Shown here: positions 7,919-17,788 of the stretch, piece by piece
Layout of the letters: each line of letters opens with the position of its first letter
How positions within the stretch are numbered: position 1 is the first letter of the stretch
NCBI RefSeq assembly: GCF_017874595.1
Contig: NZ_JAGILA010000006.1
Span: forward strand, 124,001 to 188,000
Reading direction: 5' to 3'
From: Sinorhizobium kostiense
GTDB lineage: Bacteria > Pseudomonadota > Alphaproteobacteria > Rhizobiales > Rhizobiaceae
DNA: 64,000 bases
Translations under genes and position numbers: made by a program
The notes under the pieces: model-generated
Told to the model about the DNA's origin: nothing
Database searches by the model: none
Seen by the model: only the letters and a program-made list of their open reading frames with translations

Positions 7919-9310
7919 CTAGGTGCGTTCGACTGCCTTTATATAAAGATCAGTCATCACGGCAACCCCGTCCAGCAGTTTTGATTTACTCTTTTGACCA
8001 GCATAAAGGGTTTCGATAGCTGCAGTCATTTTTTCTTGTCGTTTCCGTGCGCCTTCAGCCAAGGCCTTCTGAGTGTCCCGGATTGAAAGCATTTCCCAGC
8101 TGGCGGCGGCGCCTTCCTTAAGATGTTCGACGGCATCAAAGGTTGAGACTATGTTACTGAGCCCAGGAACTTGGCCCGCGATATCGCGAGACAAATCTGC
8201 ACCGACCCGTATAACCCGCTGCTTCGCTTCGCGCTGACTTTTGGTAGTGTAGTTCGGGAGTTCATGTGCTATGGCGTCGGTGAACTGGTTGTGCAGATTG
8301 GTGACCGTTTCAGCGATATCATCCATATCGATGCTCTCAAGGTCCAGCTTGCCACTGGAACGGGCGACTGACATGACCTTACGGATGGTTTTCTCGTATT
8401 CGTCTTGGAAACCTTGCTCGCGAAGTGCTTCGCTCAACTCGTGAGCGGTCTTGAAATTTATCGTATCGATGATGATGTCCCCCGCTATCAATCCCTGTAC
8501 GGCTGCCAAAGCAGTTGCGGCAAATGCGTCCAGAAAGATCGCTTCATCGGACAGCTGTGCCCCTCCATCGACGGATCGAGCCGCCAGTATCATATCGGCC
8601 GCTTTGTAGTCGGATAGCGGATGCAAATCCGTCCCGATCTCGCAATTGACGACAGCTGCTCCGATCTGGTGGTAGCTTGCTGTCACGAACGCGTTCAGCA
8701 CACGCGCGGCTGACTGCGAGCCGACATTCAGCAGCTCGCGGACGTTTGCACTTGCACTCATATCCGCTTCCCGGATTCGGCCAACAAGTTGCTGCCTTGC
8801 CTTGGCATCAAATCCCTGTGTGGCGAGTTCAATGGATATGCGCGAAGCGTCGTTCGTGAGCCCGGCGATCAGTAGGCCGCGCAAGTTTTCCCCGACGTCC
8901 CCTAGTTTCCACGGAAGAACACGCTTCAGCGAACTTCTCAGTTTCGCCAGATGCTCATCAATCCGCGAGTTTTCAATTCCCGCTGCAACGAGATCCTTTT
9001 TGTTGCGCGCGACCAAGAACTCCAACTCCGTTTGATCCTCGCGAAACGCCGGCAAGATGCCATTTCCTTCAAACAGTCCGGTATCATTTTCAAACAAAGC
9101 GATACCCACTGGCGACACGAGATACAAACTGTTGAGTGTAACCAATCCCTTGGTGATGAGTTTGACTTTGAGCGCGCGCCCCGCAATCTCGACGCTCCCT
9201 TTGTGGTCGTCCGAACGGTAAAGAGCGGGAAAAAGATCGGTCGAATAGACCCGCGGGCCAAGGAGCCCTTTGGCTTCCACCACAGTACGGCCGTCGAGAA
9301 AGTTAGTCAC
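7919..9310 (-). CDS. Hypothetical protein, 463 residues, mostly helical
   Basis: This long frame is on the reverse strand and has island-like base composition. The product has no visible signal peptide, membrane span or nucleotide-binding loop. The first 130 residues are strand-rich (a segment LITKGLVTLNSLYLVSPVGI). The rest is helical with coiled-coil tendency, including a charged stretch near residues 300-360. I do not recognise a family. Its position among candidate nuclease, translocase and nucleotidyltransferase genes suggests an accessory or phage-response function, by location only. Confidence 0.6.
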   Translation of the reverse strand: MTNFLDGRTVVEAKGLLGPRVYSTDLFPALYRSDDHKGSVEIAGRALKVKLITKGLVTLNSLYLVSPVGIALFENDTGLFEGNGILPAFREDQTELEFLVARNKKDLVAAGIENSRIDEHLAKLRSSLKRVLPWKLGDVGENLRGLLIAGLTNDASRISIELATQGFDAKARQQLVGRIREADMSASANVRELLNVGSQSAARVLNAFVTASYHQIGAAVVNCEIGTDLHPLSDYKAADMILAARSVDGGAQLSDEAIFLDAFAATALAAVQGLIAGDIIIDTINFKTAHELSEALREQGFQDEYEKTIRKVMSVARSSGKLDLESIDMDDIAETVTNLHNQFTDAIAHELPNYTTKSQREAKQRVIRVGADLSRDIAGQVPGLSNIVSTFDAVEHLKEGAAASWEMLSIRDTQKALAEGARKRQEKMTAAIETLYAGQKSKSKLLDGVAVMTDLYIKAVERT

Positions 9311-9581
9311 GGTGCCCCCGATTTCATCAGTGTAACGGAATCTGATTCTTCTAAACTACCCAAGATAGAAAAGCGAGGGCTCGGAGCCGAGGAGCGGATA
9401 CGCACATTTGCCACGGAGCCGGGCTCCCCGGTTCATCTGCGCGTTCGACCCAGTAGCGGAGGGGCTTGCGTCACTGAAAATCTACTTGAGCAGGCATTCG
9501 CCCATCAAAGGTTTGCGTTTTCACACGCCCTCTGCCCGTTTACGATTAGATGTGACTCGGCCTAAATTATCGGTAAAGTTG

Positions 9582-10616
9582 ATGCCCCTGACACTACCTC
9601 GTCGCCTTCAAGTCAAGCTCCGTGATAGCGCCAACCGCGCCATTTTTGATTCCGCATTCCATCACGGCAAGGTGCCCTCAAATGAAGTTGCGTGGCTCAG
9701 AAATTTCGTGGACGACGCTGTTCCCTATATCCAGGCAGAGTGGCAGCACCTCTTCTCAGGAACAGGTGCCACCGCACATCTGTCTGGTTTCGTCTGCCAC
9801 GGCCACCCTTGGGTGAACTTCTCAAGTAATCCAACTTCCTGCGAGCTGGGTGATTTCTTACTCGTGCATGACCATGAATGTTCAAGCGGTGGTGTAGAGA
9901 GGCAAGCAGCGCTAGTGCAGGCGAAAATCTTTCACGATCGCGGTGGTGTTACAGCCCGCAATGCTCTGCAGCTCGCCCTCTATCAGGGATGGCCGGCCTT
10001 CAATTATGCCTCGTGGCCAAATGGCATGCCGGCGCTTGAAAGCGTGTTGCGGAAGAAGGGATTGTACACTGATGCCTTGTCAGCCTACCGCCGGGACCTC
10101 CGCGTGACGGGTACGGCCCATGCACCAACCGATGCGGAGCTTGACCGCAGCTGCAGGTACGGAATGATTCAAGTGGATTATGCACGGAAGTTTTATTCTT
10201 CCAATTACCGCAGAAATCCTTGGCGTATGTGCAGCGCATATTCTCGCCCGGACGTCTACACGACGTTAGACGGCTTTCGACTTGGTACTTATCTTACTCG
10301 GCTCGTGCGGGGTGATGCAGGTCGGCCAGCACCTCAAGTCGCTTGGCCTACCTCGATGAGTTCAGCATGTCATTGGTCGTTGGTGGTCAACGAGCTAATG
10401 ACACTGAAGCCGGCGCACCAAGCAACTATCCTGACTGCACATTCTCTAAGCGCCGCAGCAGTGCAATCCCAACGAGAGAAGCAGCCGGTTCCCACATTCG
10501 ATGGTGACCGAGAGAAAGAGCCTACAAGGCCAAAAGCGTTCGAAAGGGAGGGCGGCCTGGTAATCTTGCACGTGCAAACACGAGGGGAGTACGAAGAGCG
10601 TCCCGTCGACGACTGA
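9582..10616 (+). CDS. Putative PD-(D/E)XK-like nuclease with a QxK active site
   Basis: ATG 9582 gives a 344-residue product; the frame opens earlier, at 9408, but that stretch looks non-coding. Residues 88-115 read as the core of a restriction-endonuclease-like fold: Glu88 and Asp91 in ELGDFLLVHD, then after a loop RQAALVQAK with Gln113 and Lys115. This Asp...Gln-x-Lys variant occurs in Mrr-type and related nucleases. The rest is unrecognised, and the C-terminal 60 residues are low-complexity and charged. The gene stands alone on its strand between two reverse-strand genes. A DNA-degrading defence role is inferred from the motif and the location, and a structure prediction could overturn it. 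Confidence 0.55.
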   Translation: MPLTLPRRLQVKLRDSANRAIFDSAFHHGKVPSNEVAWLRNFVDDAVPYIQAEWQHLFSGTGATAHLSGFVCHGHPWVNFSSNPTSCELGDFLLVHDHECSSGGVERQAALVQAKIFHDRGGVTARNALQLALYQGWPAFNYASWPNGMPALESVLRKKGLYTDALSAYRRDLRVTGTAHAPTDAELDRSCRYGMIQVDYARKFYSSNYRRNPWRMCSAYSRPDVYTTLDGFRLGTYLTRLVRGDAGRPAPQVAWPTSMSSACHWSLVVNELMTLKPAHQATILTAHSLSAAAVQSQREKQPVPTFDGDREKEPTRPKAFEREGGLVILHVQTRGEYEERPVDD

Positions 10617-10896
10617 GGAAGGCAAATATCATTGAGTTAGGGGAGACCGGCGGCTCAGTTCCGGTGATGAGGATAAGCTTGGATTTCGTTGAGGTTGCAA
10701 AACGGAGCTTGTGCTAGGCGCGTTTTGACCGACACTGCCAGTGCCACTCACTTGCGTGGGCTGATATCGTCCGCCTTCGGCTGCTGGCATGCAGGGAAAG
10801 CATCTTCTCGGCCTCTCTCCTGCGCCGGTCTCGCTCACGTGCGGCGATGGCCGCCATCCGGTGACACTACATCAGAGGCCACCCGCTGGTTGCGTT

Positions 10897-12627
10897 CTAT
10901 TCGGAGACGGGAGCCGCGTGGCGAATTGAAAGCAGAAGGCACCCGGGAATAGCAGCTACAGCCTCCTCGAGGCGCTCCGAGCCAACATCACAGACGTCTA
11001 GGAGATCCTCCTCACCGGGGAGTAGTTCGTATATTTCGAAGCCATGCTCGTCGACTCCTACAGGCTTTTGATCCCACCACTCTGCACCGATAGTAGTCGA
11101 AATAGAGGACATGGGGTCTCCGGTGTCGCCATTGACATAAGCCTGAATCTCAACCTCTCGATCGACGGGCAGATAAGGGTCATATTCGTGCTTACGTTTA
11201 CGGGCCTCCGTTAGCACTTGATCCGGCAGGATCACCCTCGATAGCGCTCGAAGCAAATTGCGCGAGGTGACGGAGAGATTTGGCATTGCCGGATAGGAGT
11301 TGCTGCGCTGCGCTGTGAGATCGAACTCAGCCTCGAAGTTGTCCTGACCGGATAGCCGCGTTTCATCCAGCATCCTTCCAAATGCAACAGCTAGAGCATG
11401 GTGTGCCGCAACCATCCGGGGAGTGATGTGTGACGAGCCGCCCAGTTCGTCCCAGAGGGCCTCGCGTTCGCGCAGCACGAGGTAAGCCTCGATGCGATCA
11501 GCGACTCGCTTCACCCTGAGAGCATGAAAGTTCGCGATCCTGGTGCTCCGATAGGTGCGGAGCTTGAAGTACCGGTCAACTCTTGAGATAGGCAGGTCGT
11601 AAAGCGAAGCCCAATCGAGTGTGCGTTGGAATAGCTCCAGACCGGTCAGATTGGGATCGCGCCATTCGTCGAAGAGATACCGTGCACCGGCGAAGCGCCG
11701 GGAGGGCTCCGGATTGGTGTCTAGCGGAGCATAAGCTCCATCTCGCCCAGTTAGGCCGAGCCAGGTTGTGGCCTCGTCATAGGCGAGGTCCGACATCGAG
11801 AGCTGGATGTCATCCGAGGGCAATGCTTCGTCTGGAGTCGCGAGACCGAGCGGTCGGATGATTGTGCGTGCCGGAATTCTGGCATCAGCGGTTTCGTCGG
11901 CGGTCTTGGGTGTCGGCGTAGTTCGCGGTGTGACCGCGCTATCGGGAACGAGTTCTTCCGAACTGTCCGGATCGAAGCGGTAGATGCGGCGATATTCGCA
12001 TCCAAGCATCTCTGTCGTGTTCTCTGAAAGCGACAGGCCTTTGATGCCGCGGGAGAGAGCAGTTCTCACGTTGCGGCGGTCATAGTTCTCTTCAGCGCGA
12101 AGGTTTCGGAAAAAATCATTTCGCCACGACCGCGGCACTTCAGCGGCAATCTTCGCGTGGGCCAGGGCGACCTCGTCCCGCGGTGACGTTCGGATTACGA
12201 TATTTGCCTCGATATCAACATCGCCGTAATTCTCCCGCGTGATGTCAAGGGCGCTTCCGAACAGTCGAAGTTCGGATACCCGTGCAATGCGGGTCGCATC
12301 GGCGTTGATTGTCCGAGCTCTATCTATGACCGTAGCGATAATCGAGTCTACCGCGTCACGTGTTATCCGGGGCCCGAGGTCATCAGCGACGAGCCGCAGC
12401 GCGTGGTCGGTGAGGTCCCAGTCTTTGCCTCTTGGCTGGTCGCCAACCCAGTCGAGATAACCCGCCGTCGCCAGTTCGCGCAGGAAGGCGTCAGCATCTT
12501 CGGCGGGGCACTTCATGTGATCGATGGCGGTGGCAAGAAGTAGGCGGCTATTTGTCTTGCGGTGACTCTTGAGGAGATCGCGGATGACTTTGAGATCTAT
12601 GCCGGGAACAGTTGGATGCTTGGACAT
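10897..12627 (-). CDS. Protein with nucleotidyltransferase (DNA pol beta-like) motif
   Basis: The 576-residue product has a nucleotidyltransferase signature, RLFGSAL (Gly124, Ser125) followed by YGDVDIE (Asp137, Asp139). This is the hG[GS]-x(9-13)-DhD pattern of the MNT/pol-beta superfamily. The N-terminal 85 residues resemble a winged helix (LRELATAGYLDW, then DLTDHALRLV). A proline/threonine-rich linker lies near 245-270, and the C-terminal half is helical and unrecognised. ATG 12627 was chosen over ATG 12711 because it begins at the recognisable domain, though 12711 has a GAGGG just upstream. Enzymes of this superfamily act in toxin-antitoxin, AbiE-like and signalling defence systems. No partner HEPN gene is seen next to it. 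Confidence 0.65.
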   Translation of the reverse strand: MSKHPTVPGIDLKVIRDLLKSHRKTNSRLLLATAIDHMKCPAEDADAFLRELATAGYLDWVGDQPRGKDWDLTDHALRLVADDLGPRITRDAVDSIIATVIDRARTINADATRIARVSELRLFGSALDITRENYGDVDIEANIVIRTSPRDEVALAHAKIAAEVPRSWRNDFFRNLRAEENYDRRNVRTALSRGIKGLSLSENTTEMLGCEYRRIYRFDPDSSEELVPDSAVTPRTTPTPKTADETADARIPARTIIRPLGLATPDEALPSDDIQLSMSDLAYDEATTWLGLTGRDGAYAPLDTNPEPSRRFAGARYLFDEWRDPNLTGLELFQRTLDWASLYDLPISRVDRYFKLRTYRSTRIANFHALRVKRVADRIEAYLVLREREALWDELGGSSHITPRMVAAHHALAVAFGRMLDETRLSGQDNFEAEFDLTAQRSNSYPAMPNLSVTSRNLLRALSRVILPDQVLTEARKRKHEYDPYLPVDREVEIQAYVNGDTGDPMSSISTTIGAEWWDQKPVGVDEHGFEIYELLPGEEDLLDVCDVGSERLEEAVAAIPGCLLLSIRHAAPVSE

Positions 12628-13097
12628 GGCTATATTGCGTGCGATCAGGTACAGGAGAACTTCGGGGGCCAATCTGCGACGACGGTGCGGGCCAACATGA
12701 CTCTGAAGCATCGCCCTCGCATGAGTATTCTATCTATCGACCTCCACCAGAGGTTGGTTCATAGCTAATTATGCCAGCAACTGACAGGCGAGTCGAGCCG
12801 CTGAAAGTTGGTTGACAATGCAAATGGCGAGTTGCGTTCAAAACAATTAAAGCGGAGAGACCAAGCTTACCGCTTGCGCGCCCGCGCCGGGCGCTACAAA
12901 CTTTTCGCTTGTTCTCGCGCCTGATTGCACATCATCAATAGCCACCGCAATCACTTCAGGGCCGCCATCCTCAAAAACGGCCTACAGATAGCCGGGCAAT
13001 CTTGAATGTCGAAATGGAATGTCTTCATGCGATGCCGTGCGTGCGCCATCATGCTTGCTTGCGGCATATCTCTTCGCCGCGCGGTCGCGTGCACTTC

Positions 13098-13196
13098 ATG
13101 CGCAAGGCTCTGGCGCATGCCGGAAAGAGCGGCAGGCGTATCGTCGCCGCCTTCATCGCCACGGCGTTTGCCCAGGACACACCCGAGGCCGCGTCA
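13098..13196 (+). pseudogene. IS256-family transposase remnant at island edge
   Basis: A 33-codon fragment includes KALAHAGKSGRR and IVAAFIATAFAQDTPEAAS. I recognise this as a conserved C-terminal-half segment of IS256-type (mutator-like) transposases common in rhizobia. Neither the upstream catalytic region nor the downstream end follows, so the element is dead. It sits in the 636-base gap (12628-13263) between the island and the ABC-F gene, where nothing else is supported. It probably marks the scar of an insertion or deletion at the right boundary of the island. Confidence 0.7.
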
Positions 13197-13263
13197 GGTT
13201 CGCGTGACAGCCGCCCCCGTCCATGCCATAGGGGTGCCCGCAATCAACCAGGCCGACTTCCCC

Positions 13264-14886
<1,623 letters not shown>

Positions 14887-14900
14887 CGCCGTCTGTTTTC

Positions 14901-15093
14901 GCCCTCATGCCTGTGCTTGTCACAGGCATCCAGCAGCACCGCGTGCGCGCGGAAGAGTTTTTCAGCCCAAGGACTTGGGCTGGCTGGATTCCTGTGACGC
15001 GCACAGGAATGAGGGGCGGACAGGAATGAGGGGCGGGGGGAGAGTTGCCACCGCCAACCGGCGAGCAGCAGCAGGCTGATGTCGTGTATTGTG
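14901..15093. repeat. RIME1-type intergenic mosaic element, copy 1
   Basis: The core (about 14901-15020) consists of two palindromes joined by a linker. One is CATGCCTGTGCTTGTCACAG with its complement; the other has the arms CCCAAGGACTTGGGC and CCTGTG/CACAGG. The same modules recur at 16574-16687 (inverted) and 17473-17590. A conserved motif GCTGATGTCGTGTATTGTG at 15075-15093 recurs as the right arm in the other two copies; the matching left arm is not evident here. RIME elements are non-coding repeats described in Rhizobium. This copy separates convergent genes and may also end transcription. Confidence 0.82.
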
Positions 15094-15094
15094 G

Positions 15095-15904
15095 TTAGGA
15101 CATGAGAGGCGCTCGCGTCTGCCGTGCGGCCCGGGCCAAAGGCCGGCTGCACATTTGAGCCGCCCTGTTCTCCGCCAGCGCCCGCCTCGCCCAATCCGCC
15201 CAAAGCTCCGCCGGCGGCAGCCAGATCCAGCCGCCAGCCTCGTCGCCTATGGCCTCCGCCTTGCCGACCGCGGCACATGCCGCCGTCATCAGGCAGATCC
15301 AGGCGGCCCGCCTTTCATGGTCGCGCTCGTCCGTCAGCCTCTGAAGCACGCGGTCATCGCTCCAGCCGATGAACTCCAGCAGCTTCGCAAAAACACCGCT
15401 CTCGACCGCATGGTCGTACAACCAGTCGAACTTCTTGCGCTTCGCCGCCTGCGACGTGCCAAACCGCTCGTCCCCAAGCAGGACGCCGAGGAAGGCATTC
15501 GGGAAGGCCTCGATGATCGCCGTGCTGGGAATGACGGCTTGGCCGATCGGCGTTGCGGCGGCGAGGTGGGTGACCTGCGCCGCCGTCTCGGCGGCGGCTT
15601 TTCTCAGGGCCCGGCCGTAGCCGTGATGGCTGAGGACTGGCTTGCAGCGGGTCTGGAACGCGCCGCGGATGAAGAGGCGCTCGCAGAGGCGGGCGAGGTC
15701 GTCGGGAGCGTCCGGCGGCGTCAGGGGACCGTCGATGGCGATCACCGAGAATATGGTCGCGGGCGGGATCTTCTGCTGTCGGCGCTCCCAATCGGTGTGG
15801 GTCTTGGCGGCGCCGAGTTCGCCGGCAACGCTCCAGGCGATGCCGGTGGTCGGCCGCGATTTCGAAAAGCCGACGTCGATGCCGAGCAGTCTGTCGAAGC
15901 TCAT
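15095..15904 (-). CDS. DUF429 family predicted RNase H-like nuclease
   Basis: The 269-residue product begins with LLGIDVGFSKSRPTTGIAW, the start of an RNase H-like fold with a first acidic residue. Further acidic positions follow in VIAIDGPL and AIIEAFPNAFL, the pattern of DUF429 proteins. ATG 15904 was chosen because the open upstream extension lacks domain character. It lies 62 bases downstream of another reverse-strand gene and probably shares its transcript. Its biochemical role is unknown. A nuclease function is predicted from the fold only. Confidence 0.75.
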   Translation of the reverse strand: MSFDRLLGIDVGFSKSRPTTGIAWSVAGELGAAKTHTDWERRQQKIPPATIFSVIAIDGPLTPPDAPDDLARLCERLFIRGAFQTRCKPVLSHHGYGRALRKAAAETAAQVTHLAAATPIGQAVIPSTAIIEAFPNAFLGVLLGDERFGTSQAAKRKKFDWLYDHAVESGVFAKLLEFIGWSDDRVLQRLTDERDHERRAAWICLMTAACAAVGKAEAIGDEAGGWIWLPPAELWADWARRALAENRAAQMCSRPLARAARQTRAPLMS

Positions 15905-15966
15905 GTCTTTCCCTCGCCTGCCCATGCCGCGGCGGTGGCCGCTTGGAGTGGTGCAGCCGTTACCGC

Positions 15967-16464
15967 TTATTTCATTCCCCCCGCATTCTCCCGCAGCCAG
16001 CGTTCCAGTGCCGCGATCACCGCCAGCCGCAAGCTTGCATTCCAATTGAGCGCGCGGGCGAGCGCCCGCCCGTCGGAGGCAAAGCCTATTTCGTGCATCA
16101 CGTCTGCCGGGGTGATCTTCCGTCGCGCCATGGTCGCCCTGATTTCGGCGATTGCCGTCGGAAGCAGGTAGCGGCCGCTGGCGATCGGCATCTCCTCGGG
16201 TCGCGCCCGCGCGGATCGGGATCGGCGTGCAATCTTGCTTTCTGGAAGGCCGCCAAGCCAGGTGAGGAAGGCGTCGCGTTCGGAATCGGTTGCCTTCGCC
16301 CAGGAGTTCTTGAGCTTGTCGAGCCGGCTTCGCTCCGGCTTCAGCCCGGCAAGGACGAGGGCCTTGCGGAGCGACGGAATCCGGCCGGAGAGAAGGGCGT
16401 CGTGGACGTCCGGGAACTCGGCCTTCAGCCGCCGAAGGTCGTCATCGTCGCGCTTCTTCGTCAT
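15967..16464 (-). CDS. Conserved hypothetical protein upstream of the DUF429 gene
   Basis: This 165-residue, basic, helical protein has no signal peptide or membrane segment. The C-terminal third contains a helix-turn-helix-like stretch (ITPADVMHEIGFASDGRALA) that could bind nucleic acid. It precedes the DUF429 gene on the same strand, suggesting a two-gene operon. I do not recognise a named family. Confidence 0.65.
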   Translation of the reverse strand: MTKKRDDDDLRRLKAEFPDVHDALLSGRIPSLRKALVLAGLKPERSRLDKLKNSWAKATDSERDAFLTWLGGLPESKIARRSRSARARPEEMPIASGRYLLPTAIAEIRATMARRKITPADVMHEIGFASDGRALARALNWNASLRLAVIAALERWLRENAGGMK

Positions 16465-16507
16465 TCTCGTCTTCCGATTGATCTTTCACCGCGCGCCCTA
16501 CCAGACG

Positions 16508-16736
16508 CCACAGTACTCGACAGCAGCCTTCTGCGGCTCGCCAGTTGAGGTACGGCAAGGCATCACCTCCTATCCTCATTCCTGTGCTTGTCACAGGAAT
16601 CCAGCCAGCCAAGTCCTTGGCTGAAAAACTCTTCCGCGCCGCAGACGCGGCGCTGCTCTCATCCCTGTGACAAGCACAGGGATGAGGGCGGGAAAAGCAT
16701 CCGCCAAACCTGATGACGCTGCCGTCGTGTACTGTG
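16508..16736. repeat. RIME1-type element, copy 2, with outer inverted arms
   Basis: The core at 16574-16687 is the inverse orientation of copies 1 and 3, with palindromes TCCTGTGCTTGTCACAGGA and TCCCTGTGACAAGCACAGGGA at its ends. Beyond the core lies an outer inverted pair: CACAGTACTCGACAGCAGC near 16509-16527 matches the complement of GCTGCCGTCGTGTACTGTG at 16718-16736 in 17 of 19 positions by eye. The whole 446-base gap between the hypothetical gene and the 51-residue gene is otherwise empty. Confidence 0.78.
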
Positions 16737-16910
16737 ATCAGGTACGCGAAAGTCGCTGTAGCACTTTGGATGGCCGCATGTCTTTGTTCTTGCATCGGGA
16801 TCGATAAGGAGACATGTGGGGAGGCCTTGCCCCTCAAGCTCTGCACAAGTCAGCCTTCCTAAGGTCGCGCCGATGAGCCGCAATGGGCGCGGCCAAGAAG
16901 GAGACGATGG

Positions 16911-17066
16911 ATGTCCAACGACGTGGAACATTATAGCGACCCGCAGGATGCGATGATCGCCCAGTTCCTCATGCACAATGACGGCGACGAACTGACGGAT
17001 ATCCTCGTTGCCGCTCTCGAAGACGCCTTCCGCATTCTCGGCGACGAATTCCAGACGATTCATTGA
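16911..17066 (+). CDS. Small acidic hypothetical protein (51 residues)
   Basis: ATG 16911 follows a strong ribosome site (AAGGAG at about 16898-16903, 7-8 bases away). The product is acidic and helical (LTDILVAALEDAFRILGDEF) and ends in a TGA at 17064-17066. The good ribosome site and protein-like composition argue that it is real despite its size. The function is unknown. Confidence 0.6.
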   Translation: MSNDVEHYSDPQDAMIAQFLMHNDGDELTDILVAALEDAFRILGDEFQTIH

Positions 17067-17185
17067 GCGGCCCGAGAGGGGACGCTCGGCCGCCAAGGCT
17101 CTGCCAGGGCTGGCCGCATCTGTATAAGGCGGTGCGATTGTTGTAGAATAAGAGGGGCTTCTGGACTCCAATCGGGGAGACGCCG

Positions 17186-17407
17186 ATGTCTATGGTCAAA
17201 TCATCCGCGGTCCTTGACTCTTCCGCCATCCACGACGTCGCCTATGACGTGCGCCATCGCACCTTGACGATCTGGCTCCTCGGTAATCGCCGGCCGTACC
17301 ACTACCTCGATGTGCCGCTGCAGGTTTACGAGGAACTGCTGCATGCGGAATCCGCCGGCCACTATTTCAACGAGCACATCCGCCACCATTACAAATACAT
17401 GCATTGA
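17186..17407 (+). CDS. KTSC-domain protein
   Basis: This 73-residue protein matches the KTSC domain throughout: a strand (VAYDVRHRTLTIWLL), the aromatic motif YHYLDVPLQVYEELL, and a C-terminal AESAGHYFNEHIRHHY. A GGGGAGA ribosome site precedes ATG 17186. KTSC domains are found alone or at the ends of lysyl-tRNA synthetases and phage proteins. Their role is unknown. Confidence 0.85.
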   Translation: MSMVKSSAVLDSSAIHDVAYDVRHRTLTIWLLGNRRPYHYLDVPLQVYEELLHAESAGHYFNEHIRHHYKYMH

Positions 17408-17425
17408 AGATCGCTGACCGCCATT

Positions 17426-17652
17426 CACCGCACACGACAGTAGCGTAGTTGGGTTTGGCGGATGCATCTCTCGCCCTCATCCCTGTGCTTGTCACAGGGA
17501 TCCAGCAGCGCCGCGTCTGCGGCGCGGAAAGAGTCTTGTCAGCCCAAGGACTTGGTTTGGCTGGATTCCTGTGACGAGCACAGGAATGAGGATCGGAGGA
17601 GGCCTGCCGTGCCGCAACCGACAGCAACGATAGGCTGCCGTCGTGTACCGTG
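17426..17652. repeat. RIME1-type element, copy 3, with outer inverted arms
   Basis: The core at 17473-17590 repeats the modules of copy 1 in the same orientation: TCCCTGTGCTTGTCACAGGGA, then the GCGCCGCGTCTGCGGCGC palindrome, AGCCCAAGGACTTGG, and CCTGTGACGAGCACAGG. Outer arms are present at 17426-17444 and 17634-17652, about 15 of 19 positions complementary. The element fills most of the 381-base gap between the KTSC gene and the phosphatase gene. Confidence 0.78.
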
Positions 17653-17788
17653 GCAGGCAACGAGCTTCACAGAACTGTCGCCAAACCGTCCGAATAGTTT
17701 CATGCCGCTGTTAAGCCGCTGACATGCGGCTCGCCAAAGGTCCGCTCGCGAGAACCGACGATTCGCGAGATGGCACCGGAGGCAGAAT

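Noticed and set aside
13006-13263. Upstream extension of the ABC-F gene
   Set aside because: It overlaps the transposase remnant in another frame and is not like any ABC-F N-terminus.
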